A DNA stretch of 64,000 nucleotides from Halostagnicola sp. A-GB9-2 (GCF_030068615.1 NZ_JASJOC010000001.1:558001-622000); one strand, 5' to 3'. Counted from the stretch's first letter, positions 26,372 through 35,708 are shown. The notes: generated from the sequence alone by a model not told the origin. Made by a program: numbers and translations.

Positions 26372-26998
26372 CTACCCGTGATCGAGGTACTCGATAGCCT
26401 CTTCATCAGTCACCTGTCCGAACGTCCGGTAGTACTGACCGACGGCCCGGAAGTCCGCCGGCGAACGCAGCGCGATCACGTCGTCGGCTTCGTCCTCGAG
26501 ATCAGCGAGCGAGTCCGATGGCCCGACGGGAACGGCCAGGGTTACGTGAGCCGCGTTTGCCTCACGGACCTGTCTAAGACACGCGATCGCGGTCGCTCCC
26601 GTCGCCACGCCGTCGTCGACGACCACCACGTGTTTTCCCTCGAGATCCGGAAGTCCGGGCGTCTCTCGATATCTGTCGGCCTTTTCGCGGGCGTTTTCGG
26701 CCTCGTCGGCGCGAACCGACTCGAGATGCGATTCGGAGACGTTCAACCGCTCGACGAGCGCGTCGTTAAGCCAGACGCTCCCCTCGCTGGCGACCGCACC
26801 TAACGCGAGTTCAGGGTTGTTCGGCGCGCCCAGTTTGCGTGCGACGACTACGTCGAGTTCCGCCCCAAGAGCGTCTGCGACCGGCCGTGCGACCGGGAGC
26901 GCGCCGCGAGGAATACCGAGGACGATATCGGCCGTCGTTCCGCGGCGCTCGAGTTCCGATGCGAGTCGATCGCCGGCGTCGGTTCGATCCTCGAACAT
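26372..26998 (-). CDS. Phosphoribosyltransferase-domain protein
   Basis: The protein has 208 residues of type I PRTase fold. The PRPP-binding motif VVVVDDGVATGAT is at about 123-135, preceded by GIPRGALPVA and VARKLGAPNN, which are features of the family often fused to hydrolases in bacteria. Here it is stand-alone. The substrate base is not identifiable and may not be a nucleobase. It converges with the small membrane protein gene. Confidence 0.85.
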   Translation of the reverse strand: MFEDRTDAGDRLASELERRGTTADIVLGIPRGALPVARPVADALGAELDVVVARKLGAPNNPELALGAVASEGSVWLNDALVERLNVSESHLESVRADEAENAREKADRYRETPGLPDLEGKHVVVVDDGVATGATAIACLRQVREANAAHVTLAVPVGPSDSLADLEDEADDVIALRSPADFRAVGQYYRTFGQVTDEEAIEYLDHG

Positions 26999-27569
26999 GG
27001 CGTAGTGCTACGACGCCACCGTACTAGATTCTTGGGTCGATCGTTCGTTTCCGTTGAGAGGTCTGCGCTGCCACCAGCCTTCTACCCGGTAGATCATCGG
27101 GCTTTAGCGATCGAATTCCGATTCGCGGACGCCTCTCCACTGCTCGTCTGTCCCACCGTGTTCAGAGAACGTCTCGTCTGCTCCACGGTGTTCTGATAAG
27201 CTGAGTCCATGTGAAGACGAACGATCTAACCCACTCTTCAGCCAGCTTTGCGTAGACATTACTGAAGGAGTTTGAAATTTCCCATCTGAAATCGAGGCCG
27301 TGTCGTTGGCAGGCATACTTCACCGATTTATCGCCATCGCCGAGAAACACGCCACCCTCGACGTCGTAGTTCTCGAGCGGTTTCCGGAAAAATAACTTAC
27401 GATGACTTTTCCCTGACCGGTTCAAGCTTTGTGTACGGCGATATGTTCATTTCGGGATCGGCGTCTCTGCGACGGTGTCGTAGACAAATTCTATTGGATC
27501 CCGTCCATCGGCCTCGAACCAATCAACCGTGGCGGCACGTTTTTATGAACGAGCGGATACAGTGTCGAT
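26999..27569. other. Gene-poor region with a 30-bp spaced direct repeat
   Basis: No confident gene lies here. Two related 19-base stretches (CGTCTGTCCCACCGTGTTC at 27145-27163 and a copy with three changes at 27175-27193) are 30 bp apart. The stretch is AT-richer than average from 27190 to 27440. A TTTTTATG box at 27540-27547 is the likely promoter of the next gene. Confidence 0.5.
27162..27425 (-). pseudogene. Doubtful open frame, possibly a gene relic
   Basis: An 87-codon open frame without recognised domain. The middle (GGVFLGDGDKSVKYACQRHG) reads like real protein, but the ends do not, and codon use is less GC3-biased than in neighbours. It may be a fragment of a transposase or other decayed gene. 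It could also be non-coding. Confidence 0.25.
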
Positions 27570-27896
27570 GTGGGACGCTACCATCCGGGAAAACACGACT
27601 CGTTCATCAAGTGTGAAACGCCACGATGTGGGGCGAATAATGCTCCGGAAGGATCGACAGAATATGATACGGACTGCTGGCGATGTGGAGAATCGCTTGG
27701 TGGAAAACCAGAGCTAGGTGACGTTATTACCGTTGATATCGTTGACGAGAAATCTGATGGAACACTCGTCTGCAAGACGGAAAGTGGATTCGTTCTATTC
27801 CTCGAGGAAGACATTGGGGCTATCCAGGCCACTGTTCGGGTCACTTCTGTCGACGAGACATACGGAGAGGCAGAACTCGTTGAAACGAACCAGTAG
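27570..27896 (+). CDS. TRAM-domain protein with N-terminal zinc-binding cysteines
   Basis: The protein has 108 residues, starting with GTG at 27570. Residues about 15-41 carry four cysteines (C-x4-C ... C-x2-C) that probably bind zinc. Residues about 48-105 form a TRAM-like beta barrel (GDVITVDIVDEKSDGTLVCK; ATVRVTSVDETYGEAELVE), a fold that binds RNA. Stand-alone TRAM proteins are common in haloarchaea and methanogens, where some act as RNA chaperones. The TTTTTATG box 25-30 bases upstream supports a leaderless GTG start. Codon use is less biased than in its neighbours. Confidence 0.72.
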   Translation: MGRYHPGKHDSFIKCETPRCGANNAPEGSTEYDTDCWRCGESLGGKPELGDVITVDIVDEKSDGTLVCKTESGFVLFLEEDIGAIQATVRVTSVDETYGEAELVETNQ

Positions 27897-28001
27897 CTTC
27901 GCGCCGTACACTTCTCTTTGCACCGCGAGAACACGTTCTGTCGTAAACCACGAGATCCCAACGCGGGAGTCCTTGTGCCTCAGGGCGAGGCGGACGTCAA
28001 A

Positions 28002-28967
28002 TCACGTCGGGAGACCCATCGCTTCGATCTGTTCCTGATATCGGTTTCGAATAGTTACCTCCGTTACCTGGGCGACATCTGAAACCTCCCGTTGAGTCCG
28101 TTTTTCATTGCAAAGGAGTCCGCTGGCATAGATTGCAGCTGCAGCATAGCCGGTCGGTGATTTACCAGACAACAGCCCCTCCTCGGCTGAGGTGTCGATA
28201 ATCTCGTTGGCCTTCACCTGTACCTCCTCAGGGAGATCGAGTTCGGAACAGAATCGCGGGACGTATTTTTTCGGATCGACGGGTTCCATCTCGAGATTGA
28301 GCTCCTGGGCCACGTATCGATATGTGCGTCCGATCTCTTTCCGATCAACACGAGAGACCGCCGAAACTTCTTCGAGTGACCTGGGAATGCCCTCCATTCG
28401 ACAGGCCGCGTAGAGTGTACTCGTGGCTACACCTTCGATAGAGCGTCCTCGAATGAGGTCTTCCTCGAGAGCACGTCGATAGAGGACGCTAGCAACTTCC
28501 CGGACGGATCGGGGAACGCCTAACGCGGAAGCCATTCGATCGGTTTCCGAAAGCGCGAACTGGAGATTCCGCTCACCTGCATCTTTCGTTCGAATGCGCT
28601 CTTGCCATTTCCGGAGTCGGTTCATCTGACTCCGTTTGTCTGAAGACAGAGATCGACCATAGGCATCCTTGTTTTTCCAGTCGATCGTCGTCGTCAAGCC
28701 CTTATCGTGCATCGTTTGCGTTGTTGGGGCTCCAACACGGGATTTATTATCGCGCTCGGTGTGGTTGAATGCTCGCCATTCAGGCCCTCGATCGATCGTT
28801 TCTTCCTCGAGGATCAACCCGCAGTCTTCGCAGCTGACTTCGCTTTCATCTGCACTTCGAACGAGTGAACTCGAATCACATTCAGGACAGGTCTGAACGC
28901 CCTCTTGTTCAGTCGTTTCATGCGATGTCTGCTCACCACGTTCTTTCTGACGGGTCGGGCGTTTCAT
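28002..28967 (-). CDS. tfb: Transcription initiation factor TFB
   Basis: The protein has 321 residues. The N-terminal zinc ribbon (CPEC at about 27-30, CEDC at about 46-49) is followed by the B-finger/linker with GPEWRAF and two cyclin folds (about 115-210 and 215-315). It recruits RNA polymerase to TBP-bound promoters and contacts the BRE through a C-terminal helix-turn-helix (EVSDVAQVTEVTIRNRY). Haloarchaea have several TFBs that direct different gene sets; a second full-length copy lies at 58703. It converges with the TRAM gene. Confidence 0.94.
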   Translation of the reverse strand: MKRPTRQKERGEQTSHETTEQEGVQTCPECDSSSLVRSADESEVSCEDCGLILEEETIDRGPEWRAFNHTERDNKSRVGAPTTQTMHDKGLTTTIDWKNKDAYGRSLSSDKRSQMNRLRKWQERIRTKDAGERNLQFALSETDRMASALGVPRSVREVASVLYRRALEEDLIRGRSIEGVATSTLYAACRMEGIPRSLEEVSAVSRVDRKEIGRTYRYVAQELNLEMEPVDPKKYVPRFCSELDLPEEVQVKANEIIDTSAEEGLLSGKSPTGYAAAAIYASGLLCNEKRTQREVSDVAQVTEVTIRNRYQEQIEAMGLPT

Positions 28968-29387
28968 TAGCTCTTTATACCAAATTGCTGGAAGTGTTTA
29001 AAGACTGTGAGCGACTCCTCCGGTAGCGAGTTAAAATTATGTCATATATGAGCTAATGAATAATATAAAGATAGTTAATTATGTGTGGGCAATGAATATC
29101 CATATTGATTATCTTAAAATTTTTCATAATATGTTTATGAGGTGTCGATTTCAAATCAAAAGGTCGTTGTTTTACGGAGTTATTTTCATAGATGATGGAC
29201 GATATGTATCGACAGAATAGCGAGAAGAGAACTTCCAATCGTGGCTTTCTGCGATGCGTACTCAACGCGAACAGTAGTAGTAGCTTCTCCCCCTCTCGAC
29301 TCGCCGATCGGCTCGAATTTCTCCCCCTCTCGAGTTCCCCGGAGCACGCTTGCCGAACGCCTACCCCCGCCGACGGAAACACCCGGT
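28968..29387. promoter_or_regulatory. AT-rich divergent promoter region between tfb and nnrD
   Basis: About 29020-29200 is strongly AT-rich in an otherwise GC-rich sequence, with many TATA-like stretches (CATATATG, AATATAAAG, AATTATG, AATATGTTTATG). A CTCTTTATA box at about 28972-28980 lies close to the tfb start on the minus strand. Nearer nnrD, TTCTCCCCCTCTCGA occurs twice, at 29285 and 29319. No gene is seen. The AT-rich island may be a regulatory region or DNA of foreign origin. Confidence 0.5.
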
Positions 29388-30164
29388 ATGGGACGACTCC
29401 AGCAAACGCTCGCCGGTGTGAGTAGCGAGACGGGGACGGAAAACGGTCGCGTCGGCATCATCGGCGGAACGGTCGAGTATCCAAACCAGCCTGCACTCGT
29501 CGCTCAGGCGGCGCTCAGAACGGGATCCGACCACGTCCGCGCGCTCGTTCCCGAGGAAATCTACGGGATTGTCGCCGGCCACTCGCCGAACGTGCTCGTG
29601 AGCCGGTACCCGGACGAGCGCTTCACCGGAAACGCGCTCGAGCAAGCCCGAAAGCTCGGGGGTTGGGCCGACGCGCTCGTCATCGGACCCGGGCTCGTCG
29701 AGGCGGAACGCGACGCCGTTCAAGCGACGATCGCCGAGACGGACGTTCCGATCGTTGTCGACGCGCTCGCGATCGAACCCGCACTCGAGGCGGACCTCTC
29801 TAGAGCGGTCCTCACACCCAGCGAAGCCGAAGACGACCCGATCCGCGAGACGTACGGCTCCCTCGAGGCGTTTTCAGCCGAGACCGGAGCCGTCCTCACG
29901 CTGACGGGTACCGTCGACGAGATCGTCGCGAGCGGCGAACGGAGTCAGAACGAAACCGGAACGTCCGCACTGACGGTCGCCGGAACGGGAGATACCCTCG
30001 CCGGGATCACCGTCTCGTTGCTCGGACAGGGGATGGCTCGAGACGAGGCCGCGGAACTGGCCGCCTGGGTTCTCGGGAAGACCGGCGAACTTGCGACCGC
30101 AGACAAGGGGCCCGGTGTCGTCGCGACGGACGTCATCGAGCGGATTCCGGACACGATTCGGTGA
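29388..30164 (+). CDS. nnrD: ADP-dependent NAD(P)H-hydrate dehydratase, stand-alone
   Basis: The protein has 258 residues with the ribokinase-like fold of the YjeF C-terminal half. Visible are GRVGIIGGTVEYPNQPAL, ALVIGPGL, VVDALAI and the catalytic AGTGDTLAGI (about 203-212). It repairs damaged NADHX/NADPHX by ADP-driven dehydration. Many organisms fuse it to the epimerase; no epimerase domain is present here. I used ATG 29388, because the upstream in-frame extension from 29241 is low-complexity and unlike the family. Confidence 0.88.
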   Translation: MGRLQQTLAGVSSETGTENGRVGIIGGTVEYPNQPALVAQAALRTGSDHVRALVPEEIYGIVAGHSPNVLVSRYPDERFTGNALEQARKLGGWADALVIGPGLVEAERDAVQATIAETDVPIVVDALAIEPALEADLSRAVLTPSEAEDDPIRETYGSLEAFSAETGAVLTLTGTVDEIVASGERSQNETGTSALTVAGTGDTLAGITVSLLGQGMARDEAAELAAWVLGKTGELATADKGPGVVATDVIERIPDTIR

Positions 30165-30293
30165 TCCGCGCTCGAGGGGCCCAGCGTCGTGGCCGAACAG
30201 ATCGATGCCGCGAACGAACGAAACCTAGACGATTGCGTACACAGTCCCCCCACGTGACAGAAATTTATGTAGGTGGCCGTCCCTCTTTTCGTC

Positions 30294-31466
30294 GTGCCAC
30301 CACAGATCACCGAAATCGAGTCTATCGAGTTCTCGTACGAACTGTCCGACGTCGGGACGGACGAGAACGGGTTCAATCTGGTCTACGAGCCCGGATCGAC
30401 GACCACGCGAAAGTTGTTCGCACTCAGCATCGAAACGGATGTCGGGATCACCGGCGAGTACGTCGGCGGAAACTCGCCGGCGGCCGCCCAGATCAACACG
30501 TTTGCGGACTATCTCATCGGGAAGAACCCGCTTGAGCGCGAACGCCACTGGAGCGAGATCAAACGAGGGTTACGAAAGTACGACCGGATGGGAATTGGGC
30601 CGGTCGATATCTCGCTCTGGGACTTCGCCGGGAAGTACCACGATGTGCCGATTCACGAACTGCTCGGCACCTACACGAAACGACTCCCGACGTACGCCTC
30701 GACCTATCACGCCGACGACAACGGCGGCCTCGACTCGCCGGAGGCCTACGCGGACTTCGCCGAGGAGTGTCTCGAACTTGGCTTCCCCGGCTTCAAAATA
30801 CACGGCTGGGGCGGAAGCGACGCCGCACGGGATATCGACCGCGAAATCGAAACCGTCCACGCCGTCGGCGACCGCGTCGGCGACGAGATGGACCTCATGA
30901 TCGACCCCGCTTGTGAGTACCAGACCTACGGCGACGCACTCAAGGTCGGCCGCGCCTGCGACGAGCAGGACTTTTTCTGGTACGAAGATCCCTACCGCGA
31001 CGGCGGCATCTCCCAGCACGCCCACCGAAAGCTTCGGGAATCACTCGAGACGCCGATCCTCCAGACCGAACACGTCCGCGGGCTCGAGCCCTTTACCGAC
31101 TTCATCGCGAACGACGCGACCGACTTCGTCCGTGCGGATCCCGAGTACGACGGCGGAATTACCGGCGCGATAAAGCGGGCCAGAATCGCCGAAGGGTTCG
31201 GCCTCGACGTGGAGTTTCACGCGCCCGGGCCCGCACAACGACAGTGCATCGCCGCGATTCGGAACGCGAACTACTACGAACTCGCGCTGGTCCATCCCGA
31301 CTGTGCGAACACCCAGCCGCCGGTGTACCTCGGCGACTACTCGGAGGCGCTCGAGTCCATCGACGACGACGGAACGGTTCCGGTTCCCGACGACCCAGGC
31401 CTCGGCGTCGAGTACGACTGGGATTTCATCGAAGAGAACGCGATCGGCCGCCGGATTTACAACTAG
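30294..31466 (+). CDS. Enolase-superfamily (mandelate racemase/muconate lactonizing type) enzyme
   Basis: The protein has about 390 residues. A capping domain (about 1-120) is followed by the TIM-barrel: the KIH segment where the catalytic K-x-K usually sits, metal ligands Asp in MIDPACEY, Glu in WYEDPYRDG and Glu in TEHVRG, then RADPEYDGGITG and the general-base-region His in EFHAPGP. It should abstract a proton alpha to a carboxylate, as sugar-acid dehydratases do. The substrate is unknown. The start is GTG 30294 (leaderless behind AAATTTATGT at 30261-30270) or GTG 30273. It overlaps the convergent nucleoside hydrolase gene by four bases. Confidence 0.87.
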   Translation: MPPQITEIESIEFSYELSDVGTDENGFNLVYEPGSTTTRKLFALSIETDVGITGEYVGGNSPAAAQINTFADYLIGKNPLERERHWSEIKRGLRKYDRMGIGPVDISLWDFAGKYHDVPIHELLGTYTKRLPTYASTYHADDNGGLDSPEAYADFAEECLELGFPGFKIHGWGGSDAARDIDREIETVHAVGDRVGDEMDLMIDPACEYQTYGDALKVGRACDEQDFFWYEDPYRDGGISQHAHRKLRESLETPILQTEHVRGLEPFTDFIANDATDFVRADPEYDGGITGAIKRARIAEGFGLDVEFHAPGPAQRQCIAAIRNANYYELALVHPDCANTQPPVYLGDYSEALESIDDDGTVPVPDDPGLGVEYDWDFIEENAIGRRIYN

Positions 31467-32410
31467 TTTCCGCGTTCGGCGACCACTCGGTCGACCGTCT
31501 CCGTGAATAGCTCCCGATACCGTTCGAAGTCGGCCTCGAGTGCGACCGAACCGTTCGGCTCTCCGTCCGTGACGTCGTTTACGTCACAGACGAGCGCTCC
31601 CTGATCGATATCCGAGTCGGTGCCGACAGTCATGTGGTAGGATTCGGTCTCGAGGAGCCCCTCGTCGACGATACCTGCAATCGCCAGCGCGTCGTGAATC
31701 GCCGTCGTTTCGAAGTCGTACTGCTCGAGTTGGTCTCCGGAGTAGTAGGTGAGCCATTCGACGATCGATCGGCCGAGCGGGCTCTCCTGGGGGAGCGAGT
31801 CGATCCAGTCGGCGGGGAGGTTCGCGGCGTTCGTTACGTCGAGTCCCACGATCGTCGGCTCTGCGTCTCGAACCACTCGAGCCGCCGCCTCTGGATCCGA
31901 GTGGAAATTGGCCTCCGCGAGCGGCGTGACGTTTCCGGGAGTAAACGCTGCACCGCCCATAATAACCAGTTCGTCGAGCAGGTCCGGAAGGTCGGGTTCG
32001 ATCGCGAGCGCGAGTGCGACGTTCGTCAGTGGTCCGATCGCCGCGAGCGTTAGCTCGCCCTCGTACTCCCGTGCGGTCTCGACGATGAACTGCGCGGCGT
32101 GTCCCTCGATCGGTGCAGTCTCACTCGTTGGTTCCGGAAGTTCGCCGCGGATCCCTCCCTCCCCGTGGATGTGTTCGGCCGTCTCGAGTTCGACCGTAAG
32201 CGGAAGCGTCGCCCCCTTCGAGAGCGAGATTTCGGTTCGGTCGAAGAACTCGAGGAGCGAGCGGGCGTTTCTCGTCGTGTCGGTGACGGGCGCGTTTCCG
32301 TGGACAGTGCTGATGCCGACGACGTCGAGTTCGTCGCGCTCGAGCGCGAGCAAAAGTGCGAGTGCGTCGTCGCATCCGGGATCGGTATCGATCAATATCG
32401 GCCGAGACAT
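31463..32410 (-). CDS. Inosine-uridine-preferring-type nucleoside hydrolase
   Basis: The protein has 315 residues with the calcium-binding DTDPGCDDALALLLAL at 7-22 (Asp cluster) and the downstream motifs VHGNAPVTDT, AIGPLTNVALAL, IMGGA and AIHDALAIAG. It cleaves N-glycosidic bonds of nucleosides for base salvage or catabolism. ATG 32410 yields the canonical start; the open frame beyond is not family-like. The stop codon overlaps that of the enolase-superfamily gene tail to tail. Confidence 0.92.
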   Translation of the reverse strand: MSRPILIDTDPGCDDALALLLALERDELDVVGISTVHGNAPVTDTTRNARSLLEFFDRTEISLSKGATLPLTVELETAEHIHGEGGIRGELPEPTSETAPIEGHAAQFIVETAREYEGELTLAAIGPLTNVALALAIEPDLPDLLDELVIMGGAAFTPGNVTPLAEANFHSDPEAAARVVRDAEPTIVGLDVTNAANLPADWIDSLPQESPLGRSIVEWLTYYSGDQLEQYDFETTAIHDALAIAGIVDEGLLETESYHMTVGTDSDIDQGALVCDVNDVTDGEPNGSVALEADFERYRELFTETVDRVVAERGN

Positions 32411-32535
32411 GCTCGAATCGTCGAATCGCCGGGAGTTAAAAGGTCGGAACCGTCCTCGTTCGGCGACGGTTGGTGGGGAAAGGGCGCTCCCCGCGACCAC
32501 ACCCCTTTTTGGTGTCGTCGCCTAACGACCAGTGT

Positions 32536-33315
32536 ATGGTCGATGTCCTCGACAACAAACGAGCTGCGACGCGGTTTCGGATCCTCGTCCAGATCGCCGA
32601 GCGCCAGCCTGCGGTGAGCCAGGGAGAGATCGCAGACGACGTCGGGGTGACGAGTCAGGCGGTCAGCGAGTACATCCGCGAACTCGTCGACGACGGTCTC
32701 GTCGAAAAAGAGGGGCGTTCCCGATACCGGGTTACCAACGAGGGTGTCGACTGGCTCTTTACCGCCGCCGACGACGTTCGCCGGTTCGCAGATCACGTCA
32801 CCGGAGACGTTCTCGACGCGATGAGCGAAGCCGCCTATATCGCGACCGACGACATCGAGGAGGGAGAGACCGTGACGCTGTCCGTTCAGGAAGGGCTGTT
32901 ACACGCGAGCCCTGGAGAGGAAGGCCCGGCAACCGGCGTCGCCACGACCGACGCCGAGGCCGGCACCGACGTCGGCGTCACGAGTTTCGAGGGCGTCATG
33001 GAACTCGAGCCCGGCTCCGTCACGGTTCTTCAGATTCCCGCAGTCCGGACGGGTGGCAGTCGGGAAATTTCCGACGAGTTCGTCAGCGAGACCTGCGACG
33101 GCCCAGACCTCGTCGTGGCGACGGGCGTCGAAGCCGTCGTCGCCTGTCGACAGGCCGGAACTGCTCCGGCCGTAAACTTCGCCGCCGGTGAAGTCGCCGC
33201 CGACGCGGCGGAACGCGGCCTCGAGGTGGTCGCGGTCGTGACGATCGACTCCGTCGGACGGGTTACGGACGCGCTCCGTGATACCGGCGTGGCCTACGAA
33301 GTGCTCGAAGGGTAG
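32536..33315 (+). CDS. Winged-helix transcriptional regulator (DUF7839-like haloarchaeal family)
   Basis: The protein has 259 residues. The N-terminal winged helix (FRILVQIAERQPAVSQGEIADD, VGVTSQAVSEYIRELVDDGL; about 13-60, in part) is of MarR/ArsR character. It is followed by a region rich in Val, Ala and Gly that alternates beta strands and helices and resembles a small-molecule-binding Rossmann-like domain. It probably senses a metabolite or redox state; the ligand is unknown. An imperfect inverted repeat, ACACC/GGTGT, spans 32509-32525 over its promoter and may be an autoregulatory operator. Confidence 0.8.
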   Translation: MVDVLDNKRAATRFRILVQIAERQPAVSQGEIADDVGVTSQAVSEYIRELVDDGLVEKEGRSRYRVTNEGVDWLFTAADDVRRFADHVTGDVLDAMSEAAYIATDDIEEGETVTLSVQEGLLHASPGEEGPATGVATTDAEAGTDVGVTSFEGVMELEPGSVTVLQIPAVRTGGSREISDEFVSETCDGPDLVVATGVEAVVACRQAGTAPAVNFAAGEVAADAAERGLEVVAVVTIDSVGRVTDALRDTGVAYEVLEG

Positions 33316-33321
33316 TTTGCG

Positions 33322-33747
33322 TTAGGGCGCGTTACCGGCGATGACGTGCTGTAAGTGGACGTACTCCTCGAACGACATCGGCGCTCGACGCTCGATTTTC
33401 TGTTGGATTTCCTTCGCATCGAGATCGATCCCCAGTTCGCTCTCGACGGCGTCGACGTCGAGGACGGCCGTCGACATGCCGAGCAAAAGGTGTTCACAGG
33501 CCATCGTTTCGATCGTCTCCGGATCCGGATCGTCCGTCCCCTGTGACTGGATCTGGGCCGCGTCCTCGAGCGACAGCGACGGGGTTTCACCCGTTCTGAT
33601 CGCCTCGAGGGTTTCCTCGTCTACCCCTGTCAACAGCGAGATCTGATCGAGACCGGTGGTTTCGATGATCTCCTCGAGGTCGGCTTCGTACTCCGATCGA
33701 AGTTGCTCCGGCGAATCGGGCACGGACATTCGTTGCTCGTAGAACAT
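33322..33747 (-). CDS. DUF5791-like conserved haloarchaeal protein
   Basis: The protein has 141 residues, acidic and mostly helical, with no membrane segment. The start (MFYEQRMSVPDSPEQ) and helix-rich body with TGVDEETLEAIRTGE match a small family widespread in haloarchaea and of unknown function. The TGVDEETL segment looks like part of a helix-turn-helix. It converges with the wHTH gene, with a six-base gap between stops. Confidence 0.7.
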   Translation of the reverse strand: MFYEQRMSVPDSPEQLRSEYEADLEEIIETTGLDQISLLTGVDEETLEAIRTGETPSLSLEDAAQIQSQGTDDPDPETIETMACEHLLLGMSTAVLDVDAVESELGIDLDAKEIQQKIERRAPMSFEEYVHLQHVIAGNAP

Positions 33748-33900
33748 ATCGGTTCGAACGGGAAACGGGCTCAAATGGGTTGCCATTGAAGCTGACCCGT
33801 CGAGATTCGCGTCGGCGAGTAGCTCCCCGCGGTCGGACACCCTCGAGCAGTGACGGGGAGGTATCCCCCGATAGCCATCGTCACCGACTGGGACAGCACC

Positions 33901-34530
33901 TTACGAAAGCACGCGTCGGATCCGCTCGAGAAGGGGAGTATCGTCAGATCGACCGGCCCTGGTATCTGGCGTTGAGACGTCGCTCTCGGTCGACGATCCA
34001 TCGACTGCTGGTGGAGCGGTCCCCGTCGAATCACGCGCCCCCGCATTCTCGTCCGATAGCGAGGGGGCGGCGAGTTGGGCTTCGACCTGCTGGTGATCGA
34101 TCCCGTTCAATTCCCCGAGACGACGATGAGTGAGGTGATTCTGTTCTCGTTGCTCGCTCGCGCGTGTCGGAGGGGCGTGCGTCTGTGTATCCATTCCGGA
34201 AACGAGTACGGTAGTGTTCGTGTCCGTCGTTGCTCTTTCGAGCGCTTCGACGCGACGCTCGAGTCGGTCGACGGTTGCGACTGCCGAATCCGCGCGTCGT
34301 TCGACGCTCTCGTTGACCGAGCGAACGTTTCCGACGTAGCCGCGCAGTGCCTGTGTACTCCCCTCGAGTTCGGCGATACGAGTGGCCAACTCCTCCGTTT
34401 GTTCGTCGAGTCGGTCGATATCGTCGGCAATAGCGGCAGTTTCCGGAACGTCGCGGACCGGTCGATCGCTCTCCGTGAGTGCCCGTTCGACGGCGGCGAG
34501 TCGCCGTTCGAGCCGCTCGAAATCGCTCAT
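33901..34530 (-). CDS. Coiled-coil protein (DUF7310-like)
   Basis: The protein has 209 residues. Residues about 1-115 form a heptad-rich coiled coil (FERLERRLAAVERAL, RLDEQTEELATRIAELE, VDRLERRVEALERA). The C-terminal half is polar and probably disordered, ending in a short helix LLERIRRVLS. The function is unknown. It is divergent from cetZ, with start codons 95 bases apart, so regulation may be shared. Confidence 0.7.
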   Translation of the reverse strand: MSDFERLERRLAAVERALTESDRPVRDVPETAAIADDIDRLDEQTEELATRIAELEGSTQALRGYVGNVRSVNESVERRADSAVATVDRLERRVEALERATTDTNTTVLVSGMDTQTHAPPTRASEQREQNHLTHRRLGELNGIDHQQVEAQLAAPSLSDENAGARDSTGTAPPAVDGSSTESDVSTPDTRAGRSDDTPLLERIRRVLS

Positions 34531-34625
34531 GGAGGTCCTGGCCTCGTCTCGGTATTTAAATGTACACCCGGTTCCCCTCGACCGACCCCGCAACGTTCAA
34601 CAGCCCTCCCCCTCATGAGAGTCGT

Positions 34626-35708
34626 ATGAAGGTAGCCCTGATCGGAGTAGGTCAGGCTGGTGGGAAGGTAACCGAACGGCTCGTCCGTTTCGATGCCGAG
34701 ATGGAGTTCGACGCGATTCAAGGTGGGTTCGCCGTCAACTCCGCGAAAGCAGACCTCCAGTCTCTCGAGTTCGTTGATACGCAACTCATCGGTGCAGACC
34801 GCGTCAACGGCCACGGCGTCGGCGGCGATAACGAACTCGGCGCAGAGATCATGCAACGTGACATCGACCAAGTTATCGGCGGTATCGACGGTCGGATTAC
34901 CTCGAGCGCGGACGCGGTATTCGTCGTCGCCGGTCTCGGTGGCGGGACCGGCAGTGGTGGGGCTCCAGTCCTCGTCAACAACCTCCAGCGAGTCTACGAC
35001 ATCCCCGTCTACGCGCTCGGGATCCTCCCAGGACAGAACGAAGGGGCGCTATATCAGGCGAACGCTGGACGGTCTCTGAAGACGCTCGTCCGCGAGGCGG
35101 ATTCGACGCTCCTGGTCGACAACGACGCCTGGCACGAACAAGGAGAGAGCGTCGAAGGAGCGTTCGAAACGATCAACGAGAACATCGCTCAACGTGTTGG
35201 ACTCCTCTTCGCGTCGGGCGAGGGGATAGACGGCGTCGGCGAAAGCGTCGTCGATTCCAGCGAAGTTATCAACACGCTTCGGGAAGGCGGCGTCGCCGCG
35301 CTCGGCTACGCGAGCGAGGTCGCCGCCGATGACAGCGAGGAGAACATTCGAACCGTGATGAACGTCTCGAGACAGTCCCTGTTGACCGGGACGAGTCTCC
35401 CGGATGCAACGACCGCCGATGCGGCGCTGCTCGTCATCGCCGGGAAGCCCGACGTGATCCCGCGAAAAGGCGTCGAGAAGTCTCGCCGCTGGCTCGAGGA
35501 CGAAACCGGGAGCATGCAGGTCCGGGGTGGCGACTTCCCCCTGCAGAGCGATCGGGTCGCCGCGCTCGTCTTGCTCGGTGGCGTCGAGCGTTCCGACCGG
35601 ATCGACCAGTTCATGGAACGCGCCCGCGAAGCGCAAAAACAAGAGGACGAGCCGAAAGAAGACCCGGCCGAGCAGTTCGCCGACGACCGGCTCGAGAACC
35701 TATTTTAG
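34626..35708 (+). CDS. cetZ: CetZ tubulin/FtsZ-superfamily GTPase
   Basis: The protein has 360 residues. The GTP-binding domain shows GVGQAGGKV (about 7-15), the tubulin signature GGGTGSGGAP (about 105-114) and NNDAW-type T-loop contacts. The C-terminal domain is followed by a charged tail (from about 330). CetZ proteins polymerise with GTP and control cell shape and motility in Haloferax; FtsZ1/2 handle division. Haloarchaea carry several CetZ paralogues and I cannot assign a number. ATG 34626 gives the standard N-terminus. Confidence 0.92.
   Translation: MKVALIGVGQAGGKVTERLVRFDAEMEFDAIQGGFAVNSAKADLQSLEFVDTQLIGADRVNGHGVGGDNELGAEIMQRDIDQVIGGIDGRITSSADAVFVVAGLGGGTGSGGAPVLVNNLQRVYDIPVYALGILPGQNEGALYQANAGRSLKTLVREADSTLLVDNDAWHEQGESVEGAFETINENIAQRVGLLFASGEGIDGVGESVVDSSEVINTLREGGVAALGYASEVAADDSEENIRTVMNVSRQSLLTGTSLPDATTADAALLVIAGKPDVIPRKGVEKSRRWLEDETGSMQVRGGDFPLQSDRVAALVLLGGVERSDRIDQFMERAREAQKQEDEPKEDPAEQFADDRLENLF

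Noticed and set aside
27145-27193. CRISPR-like repeat pair
   Set aside because: Only two imperfect copies with an 11-base gap, no palindromic repeat of the haloarchaeal type and no cas genes.
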